From: Artemisia argyi
Lineage: Eukaryota; Streptophyta; Magnoliopsida; Asterales; Asteraceae
DNA: 64,000 nt
NCBI GenBank assembly: GCA_030686995.1
Contig: CM060694.1
Span: forward strand, 90,200,762 to 90,264,761
Direction of reading: 5' to 3'
The position numbers and the translations under genes are program-made. Positions 33,282 to 45,877 of the stretch are shown here, one piece after another. Every line of letters starts with the position of its first letter. Position 1 is the stretch's first letter. The notes under the pieces were generated by a model, which did no database searches, was not told the DNA's origin, and saw nothing but the letters and a program-made list of their open reading frames with translations.

Positions 33282-33813
33282 GCACTAGGTATAAAAACCA
33301 ATCAAAACAAAATCGAGGCAAATCCACAGTGAACTTAAACCAATAATCACAAGCAAGTGGCTTCTTTAAGAAAGGTACACCACTTACAGGGATACAAAGG
33401 CAAGTTTTAAATATTTGGTTTGGTAACTTATTATGTCCACACCTCCAGTTGGTAGGTGTTCTGTCTTGGTTTGCAACGGTTTATTTTTATGTATGATTAT
33501 TATTCATAAGAAAAGACGGATGTTTTTGGGTTTTTGTGTATGGGTGAAAAACTTTTGGACAATATTTTTGGTATCGTCCCGTAATCTAAAATCGTTTCTC
33601 TTTAAGAATCACCTTAAAAGAAAACCGATTCAGAAAACGTTACGATCTGTTTTGTTATTTTTAATTTTTTTTGGTGTTTTAACACTTTAGGAAAAGTGTT
33701 AATGACTTTTTTTTTGTGTTTTGATTACAAAATTTACAAAAGTGATGGTATTTGTACAGTGATTGTGGTGAAATAACACTAATCTCAAAAGACGCTGCAG
33801 AAACGCGCACACC
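33282..33813 (-). other. A leader between PBS and gag
   Basis: About 530 bp with no conserved ORF seen; typical untranslated leader of an Athila-like element. Confidence 0.6.
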
Positions 33814-33831
33814 TCCCCGGCAGCGGCGCCA
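33814..33831 (-). other. A primer-binding site (tRNA-Asp)
   Basis: The minus strand reads TGGCGCCGCTGCCGGGGA, one base from the plant tRNA-Asp complement, six bases inside the LTR end. Confidence 0.93.
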
Positions 33832-33836
33832 AAATT

Positions 33837-36800
33837 TGATTGGCCCTAAACAGTCAACTTATATTGACCAAGGAATGGTCAACAAAGTCAAATATCCTAG
33901 AGCCGGGTAATATAGGAAATCACCAGGTCGTTATACCCCGACGAGGTGTGAATTGTATCTGAGCGTGTTTGTGATCGGGTGATTATTCACAGAAAAGGGT
34001 GGTAATGAGAATTATTTGAAAATTATAAAAAGAAATAGCTTAGGAAAGCTATATGATTGATTGCTGGAATTGGGATTAAGAAGAAATGAGCTAAAACCTA
34101 AAAACTTGTACGTTTGCTGAAAACGGGAACAAACGTACGTACATAAAAGTGAGTGAGGTGATCTGAAAAGGCTACTGGTATAAAAATGATATTTTTACAA
34201 ACCTAATGATTAAAGAAAATTTTTGGAAAATTAAAATTAATTTTTACACTATTGATATAATTATTATTAATTAAATACTAATTTCCAATTTAATTTTAAT
34301 TAATTAAATTAACCTAAAACACAAATAATTATGAAATTAACCTAGAAAAATAAAATTTAAACTTAGAAAAATCTAAAATACTATAAAATTAATTTTAGAA
34401 CTGAAAATATATTTTTAAGACTTTTTAATTAATTATTACTAATTATTAACTATTTATTAATTACTTTTTAATTATTTAAATTAACCTAAATTCTAATTAT
34501 TTATGAAATTACACTAGAAATTTGAAAATAAAATTTGGAAAAATAAAAAATAACTAAAAACTAATTTTAAAATTAAATTTATATTTTTCTGAATTTCTAA
34601 TTAATTAATATTAATTATTAACTATTTAATAGTTATTAAAAACTAGTTTAAATTAAGAAAAATACCAAATGATGCAATAAAAATATGAGAAAATTAAAAA
34701 AATTATTTTTATCTACCAGAAGCCTAGGAAAAATATAAAATTGAGATTAGCTTATAAATAAGCTAAGGTAATAAGCCAATTGGCTTAAATAGAAGCTATC
34801 AGTTCTATTGAAGTTGGCTTTTTGGGACTTTTCTGTTTCACAACTGTATATTAACTGATTTTAGGCAACTTTTATGAAGCAAGTTTGCTTGAAGATAAAA
34901 AAATAAGCGATTTGATGAGCTTATCAGTTTGACAGATGAGCTTTTAAGCTTATTAGACCTTGAATGTGATCAAAAAGCTACCAAACAATAAGGTAAACAC
35001 AAATAAGCCTTAAACATATTCCCAACTACTTATAACAAGCCAAATGGAACCAAAAATCACAAGCAATTATAAGCAATAAATGATTCAAACACCAAACAGT
35101 CAAAAGCAGGTCCAAGTGGTCAACTTTAGGGCACTTGCAGCCCTATCAAATGGGGTCTGATTCACAAAATAAGCACAGAGCTAAGAAGCCTGGCTTATTA
35201 GCTTTCTAATAAGCCAAAAAGCAGGGTCTGGGGCCCACTGGCTAGCCCTGTGGGGTCCACTTAAGTTGGGTGAGTAGAACTGAATCCAGTGCACAAGGGA
35301 GGTGCTTCCCCTGCAGCTCACTTTGAGCTTGTGCACAAGCCACCAAAAAAATCACAAAATTAAGCTATGCATGGGATTTTGTAGTTCAACTGAGATACTA
35401 CAAGCACAACAGTTTTCAAATTCTAATTCAAAACACAAAATTCTAGAAAAATCCTCCCAGAAATGGATTTCTGCCTAAGAGTATTTTTGACTTTTTATGA
35501 AAAACTTGAGTTTTGACTTTTGTGAACTTTAAACCTAGATTTAATGACTGAGTGTTGTTAACTAAGGTGTAAAAAGACAGAATTAAGCAAAGTTATCAAC
35601 TTGTGACTTAAAATGAAGCTTGTGATCTACTAAATCCTTCACAAACAGTGTTTAAGCCATTTTATATGAGATTTTGACTTTTTTTCTATGGGTGACTGAT
35701 TTTATGCTTGATTTGGTGAATTTAGGCACTAAGTGAGTTACATGAACAAGTCTCAAACACTGAGACCAACCACAGTGATCAACACAGTCACATCCAAACA
35801 CCCCTTTAAATAACTGATTTTGAGATTTTCAAAGAGTTGGGTTGATTTAGGCCATGAAATGGAAATCTAAGCACATGTAATGATTTATTAAACTGAATTG
35901 AACACATAAATATCATAAACAACAACAAATACCTAAGATTACTAAAATGCTAATTAATGGCAGTTAACTTGTAAAATGAGCAACAAAGAAATCCAAAGAA
36001 CACACAACCAATATTAAACTATAATCTAACTCAAATACACCTAAATAGCATTTAAACCAAAGATTAGCAGTCAATGGACTTGTCTACAGTAAATTGCCAA
36101 AAATAAGAATGGGGCTTACAATAGCTTCCAAGGCACAAGACTAAGAACCAGGACCAGTAGAACACTCCTATAGGCTTCCCACAAAGCCACGAACCTATGG
36201 CCATCCCAAATTCACCATGCTCCATGCTTTTCTTCTTCACTTTCACAATTTTTTATTTTATTTTTATTTTTCTAATATTTTTTCTATTTTTCTGAAAACT
36301 TGCTTGTTGATGTCACTGAAGCTTGTAAAGCTTCTAAATGATTATTATTTGAGCTTATGAGACCATACTAACAATTGATAACACTTGATGAAACTTTAAA
36401 CAATAACTTGAAATTTACACTAGAAACTTGAATATTTAAAATGATATTAAAACTTAAAGCTTAAATTGCATTAACTGAAAACAGAGTACAAAAGGTTAAT
36501 TAGATATTACAATGACTAAGTTACATACTACATACATTCTAGGGCTCATATGAGCATACATATATATATCGATGCTAAATTAGGTCACACCTCTTTCCAC
36601 ATGGCTTTTTCCTGATATTTGAGTGTCCCAATGGCCTCTCCTTTGACCAATGACCAAATCCCAGCCTTCAATTTAATCTTTAAGCCATCCTAGCCATTGA
36701 TTGAGTTTTCCCGCCAAAAACCAAGCGGTGCAAAATTAGTGGGACGGGTGAGGCATTTATTGTGGTGGTGGTGGGAGTTGGTTTCGTTGGTGAGTGGTAT

Positions 36801-37517
36801 TAATTGTGGGGGGCTAAGTGAGGAGGGGGGATGCATGTGGGAGAGACAAGCTCTCCCTGGTTTTGCGTTGGCTGGTTGGGAGGGAAGGGTCAAAGGGTGG
36901 TTTGACCAGGGTATTATATTAAAAGGGAATGGGCCGGTTGGTGTTGGGCCGTGGGTTATTGGATTGGGTATTGGATTTGGTGGTTTTGGATTTTAATAAA
37001 TAAGGGTCCGGTTGGTTTGTGATAATAACAAGGACCAAAATTGTAATTCCACCAAACTTGAGGACTGAAGCTGTAATTTCTGCCAATTGCTTATAAGGAC
37101 CAAAAATGCCAATCCCCAATAATACAAGGACCATTAATTTCATTTTCCACTTTTAAAAATTCCCAGGGACCTTTTCTGTAAATTTTCAAACTCCAGGGAC
37201 CAAACATGTAGATTTTCAAAACTTTTCACCCAAAGTCCATTTTTGATAACTTTTGATTTTTTGAAGGACTTGGGTTGACTTTTCTTTCAAAATAAATACA
37301 TAGGGACTATTTTTGACAAGTTTTTAAACTTGGGGGACTGAAACTGCCAATATTGCAAACTTTGATCATTTTTCATTTGTTTTTGCTTATTTTGCATTTA
37401 AAACACATAAAACACAATCCCTGGGATAATTTAAGTATTTTGATAACTTTTTGATTGTTTTTGTATGTTTTGGCAGTTTAAATACGACAAAAATGATGAG
37501 TGTTTGAGCACTCATCA
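33837..37517 (-). repeat. A 5' LTR
   Basis: 3681 bp. Minus-strand start TGATGAGTGCTCAAACACTC at 37517 and end CCAATCA at 33837 next to the PBS. The possible target duplication on this side is GTTCC (37518-37522); its partner lies outside the window. A/T-rich in 34200-34700; clusters of AAGCTTAT/ATAAGC words at 34740-35000; no genes seen. Confidence 0.85.
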
Positions 37518-40500
37518 GTTCCTATGAGATCTTTTGATGTATCTCGCGGCTCTACACTCGATAAGTGCAATTTTTGGTAGTCAGAGACTGGAGCGGCGTC
37601 TCCTGTTTTAATATCAACATGGCTCGTAATGAGTGGTCGATAGATTATGCAGGGTTCCTCGTGAGAATGAAACAAGTCCTTTTAAGAGTACTTTAGTGGC
37701 TAGAAGGTTTAGTGTAGTGCGTCACTGGGTCCATGACGTCTTGTCTTCAATACCGATGTTACCTTAGTAACCACCAGTAGCATATGAATTGAACCCGGTT
37801 TCTGCCCTAAGGTTGAATAGTTGGAGGGCTATTTATTTTCACCCTTTCTCATTACTTTTCTTTTTAATTATTCAACCCCTTCTCTCTCCTTTCCCACATT
37901 ACTCCTTTTTTCATAATCATACCTAAGGGCTTTCTAATACTAACTATTCGGTATTGTCCTTGGGTAGATCCCTCCGGCTCTGGCGGATCATAGGACGGTT
38001 TTCCTAACCTTAGTCACTTTATAACTCCATGAATATCCTATGTTGCCGTAAACCAAATCTTTGGAAAAATCTCTCAAAGTGTTTATGATTATAAAACACA
38101 TTTTGCTAAAACTTTGAGAGTTTTGTACTTTTCAAGTACTCCCCCTTAACATGTGCTCATATGTTATTAGTTAGAAATTTGCACATGTTGGAAAGAGTTC
38201 GCACTTTTGAATTGATCCACCTTTAGTGAACATAAACAGGCATTCGAGACACGCTTACATCACTAGTTAGACTAGCTTATAGTTATTACCTGGCCTGATC
38301 AAGTCCACAGAAGGTTTCTCGAAGTGGTACAATCTACTCAGACAAGTCCTTTCGATTCATGACAGTTTTTTTATCAATTCATAGGTGAAGTCTGAGTCGC
38401 GCTCACATGAGATGCCATATCCTTTTGTCACCACAAACCATTTGCTCCCCCTCAATATGTGCATTGATATACAAAAGAGTTTAGCACATATGGGAGAGCT
38501 TACAATTAAGCCCAAGATATCACATTATTATCAGATTTCATATTTAAATCACATTCTCTCCCCCGATCAAAAATTTCAAACCTTTTGAGATTTGTGATCC
38601 CAATTGATTTAAATAAGTTTAGAAAACATGGGAGGAAATGTGGTCAGGTTTAATATGTGTTGATAATGGAACGATACAATGCTCCCCCTCAATCAATGAG
38701 GGAGAATGTTAGTGTCAGTTATGATGCGTTTATAAATGATTTAGAGTTTAACGAGAAACTCATGAAAATTTTATACTCTGACACATAACATTTGATACCA
38801 CACTATTTATGATGCACAAGATAACTATTATGACACAAATGACATTGACCTTTTCGATGTTGTGAGAGAGTCAGTAGTCAACATCAATTATCCTTCCACC
38901 AACAAGACTTCCCTAATATTATAGGTCCCCACTTGGCGAGATCTGAATTAGTAATGCTTTGTTGAAGTGAAGGTGGTGGTGGTGATGAAAGTGTTGTTGT
39001 TGCTGCCGATCTTGTTGTTGTGGTGAATTCAAAGCCAGTCAATAGAGTTAGAACATCTTATCAAATGGTTAGAGCGGGAGTAGGCACATTCACATCAGGC
39101 ATGGAATCTGCATAAGAATATCAACACAGATATACATACATACAGATGCACTTTACATTAACCGCTACCACGTAGCAGCTTGCCTACTCATAATATCATA
39201 TCATGATCAAACCACATTCAAACAACTTATCAAAAACGCTATCTAGCATGCAGAGCAACTAGCAATCATGAGCATTCATTGCAAGCCTCTATCAGACATA
39301 AACAACAATCACTAACATAACAATTCACACATATTTCAACTTTCAAATCAGGAGCTTAGGAACAAGATTCTAACCCAGTAACTGCATACCTAAGCAAATC
39401 CTAAGAACACGAACACATAATCAACAACAATTGAACAATTATCGGCTAACAACATACAAAACACATTCAATCAGATTATACAAATGCCTGAGGAGTATTC
39501 AAGAACATCAAACACAATGGAATTTCTAAATTCTTTTAGATTTTGAGTTATAAAGGATTTAGGGGATTAAACAAGGATTCCAATGTGACACAAATGGAAC
39601 TTCTAGTTACATAAAACTAGGAAACTATACGCAAATTGCACATAATGCCCTAATCTTTCTAACAACTAACACATTTGGCCATTTAAGATAAAGCTTAGTA
39701 AGTTCCTCTTCAACTAATACCCCATTAACTACAAAACCTTTTCTAATAATTATGAGTTAACCAAGAAACCCGTTTGATGATATAAAATTTGAAATCAATC
39801 ACTCTCCCCCTCAATTGATGACCCATTGTCATTGATTGAGTGACAAATTTAAGAAGAATTTAAGTCTGATTGACTTTCAAACAACCCGTTACCACCAAGT
39901 GTCTCATAAATAATTTTCAGAAGAATCATAGAAGGAAAATTATTTGTATGCAAAGAAGACTTCTCTTCTTATACCAGAAATAATGCACTGAAGCGTGTAC
40001 TAGATCGGAAAGGCACATATATAAACTAATCCATGCCGTTAAGAGGAGCAGCAGTCTTATTTGGCGACGTGCTTTCCCCATTAAGAAAAATGGGTTGCTA
40101 TCTAAAGTAATAGCAAGCCATGTAGGCATGTTTGAAACTTCTTCTCGAACTTCATTTAAAGACCCGTGTCATTATTGAATGACATTTCTAGGGACCGTAA
40201 ATGTTATTGACATGCCTTAAAACAACTATTTTTGGTATTTCCTATTTTTCCGATTTTTATGGATTTTTGTTGGTTTTATATATCTATTTACATTTTGGTA
40301 TAATATATGTACAAATATACTATTCACTTTAAGAAGATGTTGACATGAATACCAAAAGGATATCTTTCTGTACATTGTAGAAGTCAGTAGTCAACATCTC
40401 TTAAACTTTCACCACCAAAGCTTTCGAGGCTCCTGAATATTTGTCTGAACTCGAGCCTTCTCAGTCTGAAGCTTTGATAGCTTTTCCCCAAACCGACAAT

Positions 40501-43500
40501 CATCTTCATGAGACCACTTCCCCCAAGTAGTTGAAGCTATGCAAACAGTCTCATTGTATGAAGCTCAAAAGCTCGAAGAAAACGATAACACTGAAGTAAC
40601 AAGATGAAACACGGATCATCTCTGCGATTATCAATCCCGAAATAAATGATTAAGCCCTATCACATGACCCTGTTGTGCGTCCTCAAAGTACACATTACTT
40701 TGCGGTTTTGAGCAGTTGTCTATTCGGGGGAGCAAGATATCAACATTGTAGGATCAGTTCTATATAGATCTTTGAGCCAGTTAAAATAAATAGAATACTT
40801 ATGTAATCACAAGTAAACTACAAGAGACTCTAACAATAAACTAGTGTTTATGCGAAATATAAACAAAAGAGTTGAAGAAGAATAACTAAATAAAAATGAT
40901 CCTCTATGGATCTATATTACTAACTATTAAAAGTGTTTTCCCAATGTCTACATTGTCCATAGCCATGTGTTTCTTTTATACTATAAGAAACCCTAATTCG
41001 GCATTCACTAGAAAACGTGTAAAGGAGATATGCATTATCACTTCCTAATATAACTCATGCATATCTCTTTCTCTAACAACCTTCTAAACATATACGGGTT
41101 TAACTACCCGCAGATTCAAAACTAACAGCAGAAACTAAAATCTGCTAATAGCAGAAAGTACAAAGATACTATACCAGCAGGAACTATATACCTGCCAGCA
41201 GGAACCAATACTACGCTACCAGCAGTAATGTACTATTACATATTAATAATTCCTAACAAACATCTTCATTTCATCAAATTCCTTCCAGTTATCTTACATA
41301 TAACAACTTAGTCCATATTGTACACATGCACCCAACACAAGTCAAAACGATAACACCAAAGTAACATGTTGAAGCACTGATCATCTCTGCGGATATCAAC
41401 TCCGGAATAAATGATTAAGCTCGATCACATAAACCTGTTGTGCGTCCCTGATGTACACATATCTCTCCCCTGATGGTTGCGATCTCATCGGAATCATCAT
41501 AACATTGTGTACATGAAGCATTAACCAGAAGCACTTTACCATAAATCATATCAGCTCGTATGAAAATGTCGATAAGCAATATCATCTCACACTCCAAATA
41601 TTCTTCTCATATTTCTTCCCACTGAAAGCTGAGGTAATACATACCACAAGTATCAAGAGACCACTTCCCCCAAGTAGTCGGAATAATACACCGAAAGCCA
41701 CGAGTTGAAACACTGAGTTTCTCTGTGGTTATGACATTTGTCTTCCTGGAATGACTTCAATTAAGAAGAGGTATAAAGTTCATCAAGTTTACTCGTTGTG
41801 CGTTGAGATGTATGTCTCCTTCCCCCTTGCTGGTTTTGACACCTCAGAATCAACAACACATTATACACACATAAACTTGAAATCTTGAGAAGAACAAAAT
41901 TAGCTAAAATGTATCCTGTGAGAATCAACTGCTACAGAAACTCTCACTAATTGGGTAATTACTCCCTCCCAATTAGTAAGCCCTTAAGTTAACTAGCTCC
42001 CTCCCAAACTGACAACCCGTTTGATTTAACCTTGATGCTTGTTGAAGAAGTATCTCCTAATTCTGCCAAAAATGTCTTCAGTCTCTTATAGTGTCATGCA
42101 TAACGGGAAATGGATCATAGACTGATAATATGTAACTTCTTCACGGGTTTGTTTTGCGAACGTCATGTCGACATCTTTAACTCACTTAGAATGCTTCCAG
42201 TTCTTCGATAAAAGCCCTGATGTACACATTTCTCCCTCCATGTTGATGACGATCACTCAGAATCATCACAACTATGTGTACATAAACATATCAACTGGAA
42301 CAAACATACAAATCGATACCCTATGAGTGGATGTCGATAACTATTCTCTCAAAAATTCTCCTCAGGTCAACCTCTAATAAAATCTCTTTTTACTTCCACT
42401 GGCTAATAGTAAATGATCACGTATGGAGAGGACCCGATATACCAATCTTGAAACTAAAGTAGAGTTCCCCGTTCTTGTGACTTAAGCTTGCACTAATGTT
42501 GGAAGAACAGTGTAGAGAATTTATGCTCCAAGAAAATCTCTAAGTATTCACTACCCAACCAAAGTATGAGACATTACCACCTCTTGAGATTATCCACAAC
42601 GTAATCTGCGTGTGACACTGAGTACTACAACGTAACTCCTTTAAGTGATAGTTAACCAAGTCTTCAACCATCCACCTCGACTTCTGGTAACTAGATAAAC
42701 TAAGTCTTCAACTTAAATATTAAGCACGAGCAAGTTATCGTTGAAAGTCATTCATCCAACCAACCCCGACTTCAAGATAAAATAAGATCACGCTTTTGTG
42801 AAAGTCAACTTCAATCTCAAATACGTGATACCCAGTTAACTCCATAGTCACAATTAGTCATCCTTAGTTAGTGGAACATTAGGTGTTGGAGGAGAGGAGA
42901 GTCGTAAGACCATATTTCAAGCATCAATCAACATGTTGTTTATTCACACTTCCCCCCCTCAAAAATTGCATATGAGGATGCCATTTTTGATTGAACAAGT
43001 GAATGGAAATACATGTAGTTTATTCACACTTCTCCCCCTCAAAAATTGCATAAGAGGTTGATCCATTGTTCACACTTCTCCCCCTCAAAAATTGCATATG
43101 AGGATGCAATTTTTTATCAATTGAATAAAAATACAATCTGATGAAAGTAATCCACGATGACTGAACGAGCATGGAACAAGTATGAAGCTTGTTGAAGGAA
43201 TAGTCAGAAATAAGAAGATTTCTCTTTTTCCGAAGATAAAGCGCGCACTCAAACGTATACCTTTCTTTTCTTTGAGGAATAGGGCCTAAAGTGTTTTCAG
43301 CAGACGCCATTATGTTGAAGAGCGAGGCCTAAACTGATATGAACAGACGTTCATAGTTGTTGAAGAAAGAGGCTTGAACTGAAGTGTTCAAACATCATAT
43401 TCACACATACATCAACCTTGACATTTCATACCTCCTAAATCAGAAGATATGCTTACTTTAGGCCTCCATACTTTGAGTAGGAAGAATAAACACCAAGGTT

Positions 43501-43596
43501 AACCATCGTAATGATCTTTGCTGCTCGAGTCCTGATATGACGAGATCAGGAGTCATCATGCAAGTACATCACTGTTGGAGATTTCAGTCCTTTTGG
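37518..43596 (-). other. C2 3' region with repeated polypurine-tract-like sites
   Basis: No supportable ORF in 6 kb. The plus strand repeatedly shows CTCCCCCTCAA-type sites, that is TTGAGGGGGAG on the minus strand, at about 38444, 38681, 39802, 42946, 43031 and 43077, with weaker ones near 38139, 38556, 40527, 41466, 41663, 41823 and 42227. Several lie in degenerate long repeats that share CCTGATGTACACAT and TTGTGCGTCC. Multiple polypurine tracts before the 3' LTR are described for Sireviruses; I infer this is such a region of C2, whose 3' LTR is not visible. Confidence 0.55.
40747..41258 (-). mobile_element. S: solo copia LTR
   Basis: 512 bp, minus strand TGTTAGGAATTATT to CCTACA, bounded by a perfect 5-bp duplication AACAT (40742-40746 and 41259-41263). 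It has a minus-strand TATA-like site (TATAAAAG near 40975) and reiterated CAGCAGGAAC near its U3 end, like the GCAGTGG words in the C1 LTR. No internal sequence or second LTR adjoins it, so it is a product of LTR-LTR recombination. Confidence 0.82.
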
Positions 43597-44012
43597 TCAC
43601 CAAACTCTGAGTTTCTCTTTGAAAGACATGGTCGATGCACCTGCACTTACGTAAGGATTCCATGTATAGACATGAAGTGTTTGCTTGCATGTATATGGGT
43701 TAGTGATATCAGGATCCCGACCTATTGGAGTTTCACAGTTAACCTTGGTTATGTAATTTGCACTCATAGGTATCCACCTAAGACCATCCATTTTAAAGAT
43801 TCTACCCGTCGGTAACCACTTAATGCAAGATCTAGGATGCTTGTAAGTAGGAGTTCTTAGTCCCACGGCATTCTGCCTATCAGGTTTTCGAGCATGATTG
43901 ATAAGTTCTACGAGTTTGTTGTGGTTTCTAGTCTTAAGGGATGGAACCTTAGTCATTACCAGAGTATTTGCATCCTTTGCATTAGCCTTATAAGATTGAG
44001 CCTTAGAGTGAG
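43597..44012 (-). pseudogene. C2 gag-pol remnant, distal part
   Basis: One open frame, continuing from the gag fragments right of Y, with KWLPTGRIFKMDGLRWIPMS and a downstream DITNPYTCKQTLHV segment. In Anthemideae copia polyproteins I recall, a W-x-PTG repeat and a DITN.YECEQTL segment of this kind occur between Gag and the later enzymes. The frame stops near 43597 and no protease, integrase or RT follows, so pol has been lost. Confidence 0.7.
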
Positions 44013-44880
44013 TGGTATGTGTTATTTTACACATACTTTTAGCCTTAATAAATGGACCAAAAGACCAAAAACCTGACAATAAATGCCAAATATTTGTTGT
44101 TTTTGTGTTTTAGAAAGTGCAGGTACGGATATTATAGAAAAGGACAAAAATCAAGCAAAAATGGCAAACACGAGCACGAGATTATGGAATGAGTGTTAAA
44201 AGCTGAGGTCGGGAATGCTAAAAAAGTCAAATCAGAGCTCAAAAGTCAACTCAAGCCCTTGGAGAATCAGTATTTATCATAATTAGTCCTTGGAAGAAAT
44301 TATCATTAATGGCAGAAGAGGTCCCTTCAGTTTGCAATATGGAAAAATTAACCCCTAAACCTAACACTTTAAACCTAAACTAAACCTAAAATTACACTAA
44401 TACTAAATATCTGCAACTCACATTAACAAATCCACATCAATAAACCCAATTTACAAATCCAGTCCACCACACCCTTACACCAAACCCAAGCCCAACACCC
44501 TTTTACCAATACCCAGATTCACACCCAAACCCGACCCTTATAACTTACCCAAAGTCAAACCCCCAAATACATGAGTCAAAATTACAATTATAAAAACCAA
44601 GCACGCTTTTACTGTATATCTTCCTCAAGCCAATTACCCTGCTCACACTTTTTACCCGTATAATTAAATGGGTTTCTAGAAGATTATGACACGTCTGACA
44701 CATGGGGGTAATACCAAGGGAATGACACGCTGGCCTTATGAAGCATTATGATTGGTGGATACACGTGGGAATTTGATCCAAGGGTTGTAATTAGAGCAAA
44801 CGATGAGGCAATCAATCAAGGGACGTGATAAAAGATCTAGAGCCTTCCAAACTACCACGCTCCTCACCTCACGGCAATAC
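44013..44880 (+). repeat. Y left LTR, 5' portion
   Basis: Matches 49703-50220 of the right LTR through ACCCAATTTACAAATCCAG, then diverges; the final part of the LTR is not present. GCAGGTACGGATAT lies at 44119-44132. Confidence 0.8.
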
Positions 44881-45272
44881 TTTAGCCTGGGGGATTTTGG
44901 TGAGTATGTAATTACACATACTTTTGACCTAATAAAACGGCCCAAAAAGACCAAAAACATATTAAAAATGCCAAATATATGCTTGTTTTTGTGTTTGTGA
45001 TTGTGCAGGTACGGATATTTTGAAAAATGGACAAAAAGAAAGCAAAAATGACACACACGAGCACGAGAATGGAAAGAGCACGAAATAATGGGATCAAAGA
45101 TAATTTTATTTGGAGCATCGAGGAAAGACGAAATATTACTACACGATTTGCACAAATCAATATTCTTTGATTCCATTCACCTTCGTACGGATACGAATCG
45201 GGTGATCCGTATTTCTTGCGGATCTCCTCGATACTATACTACTATATTATATAATTGATTTTGGCACAATCA
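44881..45272 (+). repeat. Second, diverged LTR (W) with its own purine tract
   Basis: TTTAGCCTGGGGGATTT (44881-44897) looks like an O/Y terminal polypurine tract, followed by an LTR start TGGTGAGTATG (44898) and a full LTR end TTTGGCACAATCA (45272). It is only 375 bp because the middle, about 1.7 kb relative to the right LTR, is missing. Sequence differs clearly from both outer LTRs. Confidence 0.75.
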
Positions 45273-45277
45273 ATTTT

Positions 45278-45295
45278 TGGCGCCGCTGCCGGGGA
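45278..45295 (+). other. Y primer-binding site (tRNA-Asp)
   Basis: TGGCGCCGCTGCCGGGGA, five bases after the W LTR end. Confidence 0.92.
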
Positions 45296-45877
45296 AGGTT
45301 GAAGTGAATTTTTGAATATTCATTTTGAAAAATCGTGTTTTGATAAGTCTTCCTCTATCTTGTATATATTTTCTATAAAAAAATAAAAAAAATTGAAAAA
45401 TCAAAAACACTTTTCCTAAAGTGTTTTCAAAAATACAAAAATAAAGTTACAGCCTCGACTCTCCCATGGAAGGAGGGGGGGGGGGGGCGTTGTAAACCAA
45501 ATAAGCCTTACAACATAAGAAAAACGTGAAATTAGTTGTTTACCGGATTACTTTAATTCCACAACCGATTAAGCGGAAAAATTCTTTTCTCCCGTTTTGC
45601 CGCGAGTAGTTTTGAAGGAAACGATTACGATTAACGTAACGTTTGAAAAAAAAAGAAAATAAAAAGAAAATAAAAGTTTGTGATTTGTTTTTCAATAAAT
45701 AATAAAAATCCAAAAATACTTTTCTTTTTCATATTTGATTTTCACTTTTATTTTGATTTATTTTTTATGATATGAAAAACCAAAAATAATCTTCTTACCC
45801 TCTTATCATTTGATTCTTCTTCTTTAACCCTCTAAACCGATAATTCTATCACTATCTCCCTTATATGTTTAATTCTT

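Noticed and set aside
37518..43596. CRISPR-like or tandem-array interpretation of the repeated CTCCCCCTCAA sites
   Set aside because: Spacing is irregular over kilobases, the context is a plant retrotransposon, and the sites fit polypurine tracts.
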